A stretch of DNA of 64,000 nt. It comes from Halomicrobium urmianum. Lineage in GTDB: Archaea > Halobacteriota > Halobacteria > Halobacteriales > Haloarculaceae. The position numbers and the translations under genes are program-made. Every line of letters begins with the position of its first letter. Within the stretch, counting starts at the first letter, position 1. Positions 17,887 through 26,689 of this stretch are shown here, piece after piece. The notes under the pieces are model-generated. The model did no database searches. It was not told the DNA's origin and worked only from the letters and a program-made list of their open reading frames with translations. The DNA is taken from the NCBI RefSeq assembly GCF_020217425.1, contig NZ_CP084090.1, positions 2,232,001 to 2,296,000 of the forward strand, in the 5' to 3' direction.

Positions 17887-18279
17887 ATGCGAGAGTACAA
17901 GATGCGCCGGGGCGAGCACCTCGAGGACCGCGTCCCAGACATGGAGGCGTTCATCGAGGAGTACTTCGGGGAGATCACGGGGACCGAGGAGTACAACGAC
18001 ACGGAGCTGTTCGTCGTCGCCGATCCCGACAACCCCGCCTTCGATCGCGTCGTCGCTGGAACCGTCGAGTACAGCAGCAAGAAGGACAAGCTCGCGCTGG
18101 ACATCGAGGAACGTCCCGCCGAGGAGGTCATCGCCGAAGGGCACGTCGAGGCCGCCGAGGACGCCGTCAACGCCAAGAACGACTTCCTCGAGGAGGCGAC
18201 CGGCCGCGACGCAAAGGCGCGCCGCGACTCGATGAAGCGCTCCGTCGAGGACGACGCCGAGACGCCGGACAACGTCTGA
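17887..18279 (+). CDS. DUF5611-like small acidic protein
   Basis: 130-residue acidic cytosolic protein beginning MREYKMRRGEHLEDRVPDME, with the conserved pattern FVVADPDNPAFDRVVAGTVE and SSKKDKLALDIEERPAE. This matches a small archaeal family of unknown function that I recognise as DUF5611. It has a long C-terminal helix and an acidic tail. It probably shares a transcript with the upstream zinc-ribbon gene. Confidence 0.78.
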   Translation: MREYKMRRGEHLEDRVPDMEAFIEEYFGEITGTEEYNDTELFVVADPDNPAFDRVVAGTVEYSSKKDKLALDIEERPAEEVIAEGHVEAAEDAVNAKNDFLEEATGRDAKARRDSMKRSVEDDAETPDNV

Positions 18280-18610
18280 TCGCCCGTCTTCTGCGGTACT
18301 CGTCACCCGCCACCAGCGTCAGCCTCAAATACGTGCATGACATACGGTCTCATACGCCACGGTCGGAGGCGGTCCGAAATGTCCGGCCACCCCGCGACGC
18401 CACAGAGTGGCGCGGACTCACGTCGACGCGCGGCCGGTCGGGCGGGTAGGACCGGCTGGCCGCGCCGTGTCGACGACGCCGTTTTCGCCCGTGACGTCTC
18501 ACTCCGTCGTATCGACTGGTTCGAGCGGCGTCGCTGCCGGTACCGGTGGCCAGTCGCCGGGCGTCGCCCGCGTGAAAAATGAGTCGGCGAGTCGTCGGCT
18601 TGCGGTCTCG
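18280..18610. other. Intergenic region without a recognisable gene
   Basis: 331 bases between convergent genes. Translations in all frames are Arg/Pro-rich shadows. No tRNA, hairpin or promoter is convincing. Confidence 0.5.
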
Positions 18611-19846
18611 TCAGTTCTCGTCGCGGGTGATCTCGTAGCCGAACTCGATGGTGTTCTCCGGCATGACGCGAGCGGTCCACTCGCCGCTCGCGGGGTCCTC
18701 GATCCGGTACGTGAACTGCTGTTCGGCGTTGCTGTCGGCGTAGTCGCCGTCGGTCCGGACTGCCCGGCGGTCGGCACCGAGACTGACGCGCCCGCTGTCG
18801 GCCCGTCGGACGCGCTCGGCGTCGACCTCGGTCCCGTTGGGCGCGACGAAGGTCACGTCGAAGCCCGGCTCCGGACCGTCGTTGCCGTCGGGACTCCGTG
18901 CCGTCAGCGTCAGCGTCGCGTTTTCGGTGCCCTCGACGACCTCGAAGTCGGTCTCGAAGGGCTCGGCGGGCTGCTCCCAGACCTCGACGGTCAGATCGAC
19001 GCGCTGCCAGTGGTCGCGGTCGTCGGGTCGGGCGGGGTCCTGGAGGCCGAGGTCGATCACCGCGTCGTAGCGCCCCCGGTCGGCGTCCTCGGGCGGCGCG
19101 ACGACGACCTCGATGGTCTCGGACTCGCCGGGTGCGACCTCGGCGGGGGCGTCGATGTCGAACCACGAGGCCTCGAGCGGCTGGAAGTCGCCGGCGTAGT
19201 GGATCCGATCGTTGGTCTCGATCTGCGGGTTCACCGGCACCGGCTGGTCACCGTCGTTCTCGACGACGATCTCGTGGACCGTCGTCTCGCCGGACTGGAC
19301 CTGCGCGGCCCCGTAGGATCCGGACGTGACGGTCACGGTCGGCTCTTCACGCACGTCCAGGCTCAGACTCGCGGTGTGGACCGGGTACGCCGGCTGCCCG
19401 GGGTAGTCGATCGTCTCGTTGTTGAACGCGATCGCGCCGCTGTACCGGCCCAGTTGCGCGTCCTCGGGGACCGCGACGGTCGCGTTGACCGTCAGCGTCT
19501 CTCCGGCGTCCAGGGACGTCTCGCCGGCGTCGATCGACACCCACTCCTCCTCGACGGGCCGCTGGCCCGCCTTCGGGACGTAGACGTGGGGATCGATCGT
19601 CACCGCCTCGTCCTCGCCGTTCTCGACGCTGACCTCGATGCTCTCGGACTCGCCGTGCTTGAGCGTCAGCGACCGGTACTGCTCGTCGACGTACAGCCGC
19701 GTGACGTTGCTCCCGTCGTCGGTCTGGGCGACTGCGGCGGTGGCGTTCCCCTCGATTCCGTGACTGTTCAACTGACCCGTCACGCCGACGGTCGCGGCCG
19801 GGAGAGCGACCGCGAACGCCAGCGCGAGTGCGAGCTTTCGTTGCAT
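18611..19846 (-). CDS. Secreted protein with NEW3/Ig-like repeats
   Basis: 411 residues. A Sec-type leader MQRKLALALAFAVALPAATV is followed by three or four beta-sandwich modules of about 95 residues. These show the pattern 'GESESIEVSVENGED', 'GRYSGAIAFNNETIDYPG', 'VVENDGDQPVPVNPQI' and 'GRYDAVIDLGLQDP', resembling NPCBM-associated NEW3 or COG1470 domains. There is no C-terminal anchor or PGF motif. Surface or envelope binding is plausible. It lies 160 bases after an ABC-2 exporter on the same strand, so it may be that exporter's partner or cargo. Confidence 0.72.
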   Translation of the reverse strand: MQRKLALALAFAVALPAATVGVTGQLNSHGIEGNATAAVAQTDDGSNVTRLYVDEQYRSLTLKHGESESIEVSVENGEDEAVTIDPHVYVPKAGQRPVEEEWVSIDAGETSLDAGETLTVNATVAVPEDAQLGRYSGAIAFNNETIDYPGQPAYPVHTASLSLDVREEPTVTVTSGSYGAAQVQSGETTVHEIVVENDGDQPVPVNPQIETNDRIHYAGDFQPLEASWFDIDAPAEVAPGESETIEVVVAPPEDADRGRYDAVIDLGLQDPARPDDRDHWQRVDLTVEVWEQPAEPFETDFEVVEGTENATLTLTARSPDGNDGPEPGFDVTFVAPNGTEVDAERVRRADSGRVSLGADRRAVRTDGDYADSNAEQQFTYRIEDPASGEWTARVMPENTIEFGYEITRDEN

Positions 19847-20007
19847 AGTTGTGGCTGTTCACCCCTCGACCATTGCTGGAGGGCAAGTGGGAGCGGGGGC
19901 TCGTCCGGTCGATGTCATGTCTAATACGAATACTTTCAGGTAGAGAATCAGGTGTGCGTCGGGTGCATTCCAGTCCCGGGCGGACCGACGGGTCTCCAGA
20001 GGGCGTC

Positions 20008-20802
20008 TCAGTCCACCAGGCCGTACCCGCGGCGGACGAGTTCCACGTCGATCAGGAGTACCGTGACGGTCAGTCCAGTCAGCACCGCTAGCGAGAGGTC
20101 CGGTGCGACGTCGACGGCGTCCGGTACGACTCCGTAGCGAACGCCGTTTACCATGTACACCATCGGGTTCAGGTAGGAGACGTCCCGGGCGAACCCCTCC
20201 AGGGCCTCCAGCGGGTAGAAGACCGCGCCGAAGAACACCAGCGGGCGGATGATGAACTGGTTCATGACGGTGAGATAGTCGAAGTCCTCCGCCCACAGGC
20301 CGCCGATGACGCCCAGGCTGGCGAACAGCACGGGGATGACGATCATGAAGGCCGCCAGGTAGAGCGGATTGGCGATCGTTATCGGCGCGAAGAGGGCGCC
20401 GATGACCCAGATGATCCCCGCCACGATCAGTCCCCGCAGCGCAGAGGAGAGGACGTAAGCCAGCACCATCTCGGTGTGTGAGAGCGGCGACGTGAGCACC
20501 TCGTGGATGTACTCGTTCCAGCGCCCGTGGAAGATGGAGAACGACGAGTTCTCGAAGGCGTTGGAGATGGTCCCGAGCACGACGAGGCCGGGCAGGATGA
20601 AGAGGATGTACGCCTGGCTCGGCGAGAGCCCCGTGCCTGCGAGGCCGACCCCCTCCAGATCGATCCGTCCGCCCAGCACGACGCCGAAGACGGTGAAGTA
20701 CAGCAGGTTGGTGATCATCGGCGGCAGGAACGTGTTCCGGGGCCGCCGGACGTACCGGAGGATCTCCCGCCGGAGCAGGGTGACGAATCCGGTGGCCCTC
20801 AT
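20008..20802 (-). CDS. ABC-2 type transporter permease
   Basis: 264-residue membrane protein with six helices. It has an N-terminal cytosolic leader (TLLRREILRYVRRPRNTF), the ABC-2 signature region around YILFILPGLVVLGTI and NPLYLAAFMIVIPVL, and the conserved exit motif YLNPMVYMVNGVRYG. It partners the ATPase encoded immediately upstream, whose stop overlaps this start by four bases (ATGA). The substrate is unknown; drug, polysaccharide or lipid export are all known for the family. Confidence 0.9.
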   Translation of the reverse strand: MRATGFVTLLRREILRYVRRPRNTFLPPMITNLLYFTVFGVVLGGRIDLEGVGLAGTGLSPSQAYILFILPGLVVLGTISNAFENSSFSIFHGRWNEYIHEVLTSPLSHTEMVLAYVLSSALRGLIVAGIIWVIGALFAPITIANPLYLAAFMIVIPVLFASLGVIGGLWAEDFDYLTVMNQFIIRPLVFFGAVFYPLEALEGFARDVSYLNPMVYMVNGVRYGVVPDAVDVAPDLSLAVLTGLTVTVLLIDVELVRRGYGLVD

Positions 20803-21773
20803 GCTTCGACCTCCGCCGCCTCTCGGTCGCCGTCGTCGGCCTCCTCACCGTCGTCGCCGGTGCGAGTCATGTCGACGAACACCTCCTCCAGCGACGCCCG
20901 GCGGATATCGAGCGAGGCCACGGTGTGGCCCGCTCGCTCCAGCTGGCGCATGACCGCCGGGGCAGCCTGGCTGCCGCCCGCGGCGGTCACCAGCAGGCGA
21001 TCGCCCTCCATCGTGACCCGGTGGATGCCGCCGACGTCCAGCGACGGCGCCGTCGCGGGCGGGTCGGCGAGCTCGAACTCCAGAGTGTCGGTGCCGCGGT
21101 CCCGGAGCTCCTCGGGCGTGGCCACCTCGACCTTGCTGCCCTCGTCCATGATGGCCACGCGGTCGCAGAGCCGCTCGGCCTCCTCGATGTAGTGGGTCGT
21201 CAGCAGGATCGTCGTCCCCTCGTCGTTGAGGTCGGTGATCAGCTCCCAGAGGTCCCGCCGCAGTTCCACGTCGACGCCGGCCGTGGGCTCGTCCAGGATG
21301 AGCAGGTCCGGGTCGGAGACCAGTGCCCGCGCGAGCATGAAGCGGCGCTTCATCCCGCCCGAGAGCCAGTCGAAGCGGGTGTCGCGCTTGTCCCAGATGC
21401 CGACCGTCTTCAGCGCGTCCTCGGCACGCTCGCGGGCCTCACCGCTGGGGACGCCGTGGTACCCGGCCTTGTGCTCCAGGACTTCGACGATCGGGAAGAA
21501 CCGATCGACGTTGTATTCCTGGGGCGCGAGGCCGATCCGGTCGCGGGCCTCGCGGTAGTCGTCCTCGACGTCGGCGCCGAAGACGGTCGCCTCGCCGCCG
21601 TCGGCGTGGACCAGCCCCACGAGCGCGTTGATGAACGTCGTCTTCCCGGCCCCGTTCGGGCCGAGCAGGCCGAAGAACTCGCCCGACTCGACGGTCAGCG
21701 ACAGCCCGTCGAGCGCCTGCACGTCGCCGTACGACTTCTGCAACTCCCTGGCACGGATAGCCGGCGCTGTCAT
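20799..21773 (-). CDS. ABC-2 type transporter ATP-binding protein
   Basis: 324-residue ATPase. Walker A is GPNGAGKTT near residue 38, the Q-loop is LAPQEYN, the signature is LSGGMKRRFMLA, Walker B is LLILDEP and the H-loop is TTHYIEEAE. After residue 215 a C-terminal regulatory extension of DrrA/CcmA type ends in an acidic tail. It is first of a two-gene operon with the ABC-2 permease. Confidence 0.93.
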   Translation of the reverse strand: MTAPAIRARELQKSYGDVQALDGLSLTVESGEFFGLLGPNGAGKTTFINALVGLVHADGGEATVFGADVEDDYREARDRIGLAPQEYNVDRFFPIVEVLEHKAGYHGVPSGEARERAEDALKTVGIWDKRDTRFDWLSGGMKRRFMLARALVSDPDLLILDEPTAGVDVELRRDLWELITDLNDEGTTILLTTHYIEEAERLCDRVAIMDEGSKVEVATPEELRDRGTDTLEFELADPPATAPSLDVGGIHRVTMEGDRLLVTAAGGSQAAPAVMRQLERAGHTVASLDIRRASLEEVFVDMTRTGDDGEEADDGDREAAEVEA

Positions 21774-21939
21774 CGGTATCGACTACCCGCGGACGCGGTT
21801 AAGAACACTGATACGGCTGTCGTAGCTGTTTTTCCGGTCGACCGACGCCGGGCTGTCGTGCCGGTACCGAACTACGAGAGCCCGTATAGAACCGCGGCGT
21901 CAGCGATGGATCCGCCCTTCGGATCCCCTGTGCGCCGGC

Positions 21940-22299
21940 TCAGCGACCGAGGCGCTCGCGGCTGATCGCCACGCCGGACGGCGTGATGATGAGCTGGTCG
22001 TCGTCCTTCTGGACGATGTCGCCGCCCACCTCGTCGGCCACCTGCTTGAGTTCGTCGCTGATGTGCTCCATCGTCCGGTCCTGCGTGCTGTGGCGGGTGA
22101 TGTCCGCGATGACGATGTCGCCGTCGTACACCGCGTCCTTGATGTCGATGACGTCGCCCTTCTCCCCGATGCGAGCGATCCGGACCTGGCGATCGGCCTC
22201 CCCGGCCGACGCGTCGAAGTCGTCGGCGTTCAGTTCGACGTAGTCCTCGGTCTGCCGGGACGGCCCCGAGTCCCCGAGGATTTTGCTCATCAATCCCAT
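21940..22299 (-). CDS. sepF: Cell-division protein SepF
   Basis: 119-residue archaeal SepF, the membrane anchor that links FtsZ to the envelope. The N-terminal amphipathic membrane-targeting sequence MGLMSKILG is followed by a variable linker. The SepF core follows (VRIARIGEKGDVIDIKDAVY, then GDIVIADITR and VGGDIVQKDDDQLIITPSG). A GGAGG lies three bases before the first ATG. The homologous start MGLMSKI favours this ATG over the next Met at residue 4. It is unlinked to ftsZ2 at 59.7 kb. Confidence 0.9.
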   Translation of the reverse strand: MGLMSKILGDSGPSRQTEDYVELNADDFDASAGEADRQVRIARIGEKGDVIDIKDAVYDGDIVIADITRHSTQDRTMEHISDELKQVADEVGGDIVQKDDDQLIITPSGVAISRERLGR

Positions 22300-22765
22300 G
22301 TTCCTCCAGCGGGCGGGAATCCGTATAGGCTTTACGTCAGACGCACCCCGCGGCGGCGGTCTGCCCGCGTGTACTGCGCCGCCGGCGGCGGTCCGGTCGG
22401 AGACCGGATCGCGTCGGACCTGCGGTCCGACGGCGTCTCGGCGGCCCTGTTTGGTAGTCGCCCGATACTCGATCGGACGGACTGGGGTCGCGACGCCGGA
22501 TCGCGATATGTCTCCGTGAATGGCATAAACGAGGCTGTACCGCAGTCCGATGCCGCTGACGCGGTACGACGACTGAAGACGGCGACGCGGCGGTCGCTCG
22601 CCGTAGCGACCGGGGAAACGGCGCGTTACCTGGTCGGGGCGAGCGGCCGCCGTCGAAAACGGTTCTGCCTTTTTAAGTCACGGCCGGGTCTCTGCGTTCG
22701 CCCGAACAGCGCGGCCGGAACGACTACCGCTTACTGTCGGCCGCGGCCGACCGAATCATCCAGAT
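22300..22765. other. Intergenic region with one promoter
   Basis: 466 bases between divergent sepF and the FemAB-like gene. TTTTAAG at 22671-22677 is a good TATA box for the plus strand and would give a leader of about 65 nucleotides. The remainder shows no gene or conserved RNA that I can recognise. Confidence 0.5.
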
Positions 22766-23848
22766 ATGACAGACGTAACCACGCGCACCGTTGGCACGAT
22801 CGACGACGTCAACGAGAACCAGCTCAACACGCTCGTCGAACAGGCCGAACAGGGCTCGATCTTTCACAGGCACGAGTGGCTCGCCGCCCACGAGGCGGCC
22901 ATCGACCACGACCCCTACCACGTCGTCGTGACGAAGGGGAACAACCCGGTGGCCTTCCTGCCGAACTTCGTCCGCGACGTTCCCGTGCCGACCGCCGTCG
23001 CCGAACGCGCCCTCGACGCCCTCGCGATCAGGATGGTCTCGCCCCCGAAGCCCGGCTACGGCGGGCCCGTCTTCGTCGGGAACGAGCGCGAGACCATCGA
23101 TCGGCTGTTCTCCCCGTCGAGAGACGGCCACGACGCCCGGTTTCTCCTCCACCGCATCCAGGGCTTCGACTCGGAGCTCGTCCGCTACAGCAAACAGCTC
23201 TACGCGATGGGGTACGAGCCCCGGATGCAGCAGTCGCTGCACTTCCTCTCGCTGCAGGACGACTGGGAGACGATCAGGGAGAACATGGACGCCGAGCGCC
23301 GGAAGGCGCTGCGCAAGGCCACCGATCAGGACCACGAGGTGACCGTCGCCCCGCTGGCGGACGACCTTGACCGCACCTACGAGATGTACGTCGCCAACAT
23401 GCACCGGATCGACGGGGAAATCCTCCCCCGGAAGTTCTTTCAGGAACTCGCGGACCGCATCGGCGACCGGGTCCAGGTGTTCAGGGCGTCCGTCGACGGA
23501 CGTGACGTCGGCCGGTACGTCCACGTCCTCGACGACGAGAGCGGCGTCCTCCACCACTGGCTGACGGCGATCGCCGACGAGTCCGACTTCCAGTACTACC
23601 CCTCGGAACTGCTCCACGGGCGTGCGATCCCGTGGGGGATCGAGCGGGGCTACGACCGGTACAGCTTCGGCATCTCCAGTCCCCACTTCGACGACTCCAT
23701 CTTCAGGTTCAAGGACAAGTTCGGGGCCACCGCGGAGCCGCTGTTCAGGTGGGAGAAGGGACTGCTGCCCGGGATGTGGCACGCCTACGACGCCGGGCGG
23801 GCGTGGTACCTGCGCAAGGACCTCGACGGCGACCTCGCCGAGGGGTGA
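22766..23848 (+). CDS. FemAB-like/GNAT-fold acyltransferase
   Basis: 360-residue cytosolic protein of the FemAB-type double-GNAT fold. Typical segments are GSIFHRHEWLAAHEAA, the central KALRKATDQDHEVTV, and the C-terminal YYPSELLHGRAIPWGIERGY and FKDKFGA. Bacterial relatives add amino acids to peptidoglycan precursors. Archaea lack murein, so the acceptor here may be a pseudo-peptide, lipid or envelope glycan; that is inference. It is often near polysaccharide genes in haloarchaea, but none is adjacent here. Confidence 0.82.
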   Translation: MTDVTTRTVGTIDDVNENQLNTLVEQAEQGSIFHRHEWLAAHEAAIDHDPYHVVVTKGNNPVAFLPNFVRDVPVPTAVAERALDALAIRMVSPPKPGYGGPVFVGNERETIDRLFSPSRDGHDARFLLHRIQGFDSELVRYSKQLYAMGYEPRMQQSLHFLSLQDDWETIRENMDAERRKALRKATDQDHEVTVAPLADDLDRTYEMYVANMHRIDGEILPRKFFQELADRIGDRVQVFRASVDGRDVGRYVHVLDDESGVLHHWLTAIADESDFQYYPSELLHGRAIPWGIERGYDRYSFGISSPHFDDSIFRFKDKFGATAEPLFRWEKGLLPGMWHAYDAGRAWYLRKDLDGDLAEG

Positions 23849-24015
23849 CCGCCCTCCCGGTCGCGATACCTGATCTGATTTGCGCGCCGTCGTTCCGCAC
23901 GGTCGACGGATCAGGACCGTTCACCGCCTCGATGACATCCTCCCCGGCGTGAGCAGAGCGGGACCGGAGGTCCGCTGGAAGCGGGCCGCAGGCCGGCGAC
24001 AGAGCGAACGAGAGC

Positions 24016-24038
24016 CCGGGAGAGCAAAGCTCTCCCGG
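24016..24038. terminator. Perfect ten-base-pair hairpin between convergent genes
   Basis: CCGGGAGAGC - AAA - GCTCTCCCGG. It lies after the FemAB-like gene and 28 bases before the stop of the convergent PUA gene, so it could terminate either transcript. A close relative of this stem occurs at 32278-32298. Confidence 0.55.
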
Positions 24039-24065
24039 TGGCGAACATTCGGTCGATAAGATCTC

Positions 24066-24596
24066 TCAGACGGTGAACTCGAAGAGGTCGTCGCCGACGT
24101 GGTGGATGGACTTCACGACCTTGCCGCTGTCGCCGACCATGTCGTCGCCGTCGGTCATGGCGCGGCCGACGGCGAGGAACTTCCCGTGAGCCTCTTCGTT
24201 GATCGCCACCAGATCGCCCTCATCGATGCCATCGTCGGCCTCGACGATGCCGGGCCGCATCACGTCGGCGCCGTCTGAGACGAACGAGACGGCGCCGGCG
24301 TCGACGGTGACGACGCCGCGCTCGGGCGGGTACTCGTTGGCGCCCTGGACCGTCAGGAACGGTTCCGTCTCGTCGGTCGCGGCTTCGCCGCTCCCACTCG
24401 AGGCGGCTCCCGCCTCGCCGCCCACGTACAGGACGAGGGGCTCCCCGTCCAGGAGGACGACGTTCCAGTCGCTGTCCTCGAACTCGACTTTCTCGTAGCT
24501 CTCGGCGTCCAGTTCGACTCCGAGGTGCTCCGCGACGGCGGTCTCGATCTCGTCGACCGCGTCGTCGCGGAGGTGGTGACGCGACTTGACGTCCAT
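24066..24596 (-). CDS. PUA-domain RNA-binding protein
   Basis: 176 residues. The start MDVKSRHHLRDDAVDEIETA at the ATG 24596 is characteristic. The N-terminal half holds a beta-rich pre-PUA domain with an acidic, Ser/Gly/Ala-rich insertion around residues 60-78. The C-terminal PUA domain includes GVVTVDAGAVSFVSDGADVM and GIDEGDLVAINEEAHGKFLA. Archaeal relatives resemble the Tma20/MCT-1 family that acts in translation, but the exact role is unknown. Confidence 0.85.
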   Translation of the reverse strand: MDVKSRHHLRDDAVDEIETAVAEHLGVELDAESYEKVEFEDSDWNVVLLDGEPLVLYVGGEAGAASSGSGEAATDETEPFLTVQGANEYPPERGVVTVDAGAVSFVSDGADVMRPGIVEADDGIDEGDLVAINEEAHGKFLAVGRAMTDGDDMVGDSGKVVKSIHHVGDDLFEFTV

Positions 24597-24867
24597 GCGC
24601 GAGGGGTGGACCGGCGGGGGGATAAATCGCCCGTTCGCCCGCGGCACCCCGCCCGTCCCCGGCCGCCGTCTGAACGTCCGTCCCGACGCTGGCCGGGGGA
24701 GCGGCGGTCTGCATACCGCGCGCTCGCGAACACGCGGTCCGAGAACGAGATGAGACGCACGCACCGATCGCCGGTACCGCCGACGAACCCGCTGGCGTCC
24801 CGGTCAGATCGGCCGGAGCGAGTACCTCGCGAAAAGCGCTAAGTGATAGTAGGACGAACGGTTAGCC

Positions 24868-25143
24868 ATGCTTGGCTCCCGGCGTTCCCGCGACGCCGTC
24901 ACCTGCATCGCATGCGGCGAGTCGGTCCCCCGGGCCAAGGCTCGCGAGTACGACAAGCACGGCGACCGATGGGATCGTCGCGACAAGGAGTTCGAGTACC
25001 TTTGCAAGCCCTGTCACGGCGAACTCACCCACCAGCCCCGCTCCGGCCTCGAGGACCTGCTCGCCGCCGTCGAGGACGAGGCCGACGACCGCGATGCCTT
25101 CCTCCATCGCTATCAGGAGTTCGTCGAGCAGCGCCAGGACTGA
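24868..25143 (+). CDS. Small haloarchaeal zinc-finger protein
   Basis: 91 residues with two Cys pairs, VTCIACGESV and YLCKPCHGEL, forming a single zinc ribbon, then an acidic helical tail. The conserved block AREYDKHGDRWDRRDKEFEY between the pairs is typical of a haloarchaeal family of unknown function (possibly DUF7562). A TATA-like TAAGTGATA about 27 bases before the ATG suggests a leaderless message. Confidence 0.75.
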   Translation: MLGSRRSRDAVTCIACGESVPRAKAREYDKHGDRWDRRDKEFEYLCKPCHGELTHQPRSGLEDLLAAVEDEADDRDAFLHRYQEFVEQRQD

Positions 25144-25277
25144 CGTCCCCGTTCCCTCTCCGGGTTTCGATCGCTTTCGTCGGGATACAGGGTAGTTACC
25201 AGTCCGTTACGGTTGCTCGCAAATTGAAACATTTAGGCGATTCCCTCAACCCCCAGGCTGGGTAATGGAGGGATACG

Positions 25278-26468
25278 ATGACCGTCACGCAGGCGGATCA
25301 GGGGCAGTCGATCGATCAGGTGATTGGGGCGATCGCGGACGAGCGGCGCCGCACGTGTCTCGCGGTTCTGGGGGACCGCGACGGCTCCGTTCCGGTCACG
25401 GACCTCGCCGCGGCGGTCGCGGCCCGGAGCAGCGGCGTCTCGCTGATCGAAGTGAGCGACGAACACCACCGGCAGGTACTGACCGACCTCGTCCACGCGC
25501 AGCTCCCGGCGCTGGCCGAGGCCGACCTCGTCGACTGGGACCGCGACGCGGGGGTCGTCGCGGCCGCCGACCACCCGGCGCTGACCGACGACGCCGTCGA
25601 GGAACTCCTGGCCGTCGACGAGGCGGGCTGGGACGAGGTCCTCTCCGCGCTGTCCGACGCCCGACGCCGCCGGGTGCTCGCCGTTATCGCCGCCGCCGGC
25701 GAGGCCGAGCGCGACGCACTCGTCCGGCGCGTCCTCGCCGGCGAGCGCGATTGCGAACCCGACGCGGTGTCCGACGACGACGTCTCCGACGCCGCCGTCG
25801 AGTTCCACCACGTCCACCTCCCGGTGCTCCAGCGGGCCGGCCTCCTCGCCTACGACGGCGACGCGGCCGAGTACCTGGGCCACCCCGCCCTCGACGTCGA
25901 CCGGCTCCCGCTGGCCGCGGACGCGCCCGGGGCGTGGGCCGACGACGCCGGCGACGCGACCGGCGACAGTGGGACCAGCGGCGACGCTGTTCGGACGATC
26001 GACGGCCGGGCAGACGTGATCGAGCGCGGCCAGCGCCTCATCGACGGGGCCGACGAGGAGCTGTTCCTGATGATCACAACCGACGGCCTCCTCGAAGAGG
26101 CCTGCGTCGAGAAGCTCCGGGCCGCCACCGACCGCGGGGTCGACGTCTACGTCGGCTCGCAGACGCCCGCCGTCCGCGACCTGGTCCGCGAGGAGGTGCC
26201 CGACGCGATGCTCTGGGAGCCCCAGCTGGACTGGATGAACTTCCCGCCCCGCCGCGAGCGGGTCGGCCACCTCGTGTTCGCCGACCGCGAGGCCGTCATG
26301 GTCGGGACGCTCGGCCGGGAGACCGACGACGGCGTCCGCCGCGAGACGGCCGTCACAGGCGAGGGGGCCGGCAACACGCTCGTGCTCCTGCTGCGGGAGC
26401 TGCTGGGCAGCCGGCTGGACCACCTCGACGAGCAGAGCCCGGATTTCCGCTCGCAGATTCCGCTGTGA
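25278..26468 (+). CDS. DUF7344-type winged-helix regulator with TrmB-like sensor domain
   Basis: 396 residues. Two tandem DUF7344-like winged-helix modules come first: IGAIADERRRTCLAVLGDRD at the N-terminus, and ALSDARRRRVLAVIAAAGEA near residue 118. Each ends in a 'HLPVLQRAGLLAYD'-like wing. Residues 240-380 form a phospholipase-D-like sensor domain of the TrmB C-terminal type (VIERGQRLIDGADEELFLMI, then LRAATDRGVDVYVGSQTP). It is probably a transcription regulator with a ligand-binding domain. GGAGGGAT precedes the ATG with good spacing. Confidence 0.8.
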   Translation: MTVTQADQGQSIDQVIGAIADERRRTCLAVLGDRDGSVPVTDLAAAVAARSSGVSLIEVSDEHHRQVLTDLVHAQLPALAEADLVDWDRDAGVVAAADHPALTDDAVEELLAVDEAGWDEVLSALSDARRRRVLAVIAAAGEAERDALVRRVLAGERDCEPDAVSDDDVSDAAVEFHHVHLPVLQRAGLLAYDGDAAEYLGHPALDVDRLPLAADAPGAWADDAGDATGDSGTSGDAVRTIDGRADVIERGQRLIDGADEELFLMITTDGLLEEACVEKLRAATDRGVDVYVGSQTPAVRDLVREEVPDAMLWEPQLDWMNFPPRRERVGHLVFADREAVMVGTLGRETDDGVRRETAVTGEGAGNTLVLLLRELLGSRLDHLDEQSPDFRSQIPL

Positions 26469-26689
26469 TCCCCTCGCGGACGGGCTATCCGGCTCGGCTC
26501 GCGTGACTACGCCGAGTGCGGCCGGTCCGCGCACGGGCGACTGATAGAACGCGACTGCCGACGCTTCTGCCGTCTGTCGCAGCGACGACGTGGCCGCCCG
26601 CACAGTCTGCTCTCCATTCGTCGATCCGACGGCAGCGGTCCGGGGTCACCGGAACGGGATCGGTGACAGTCCGGAGCCGCCGGGGTCGG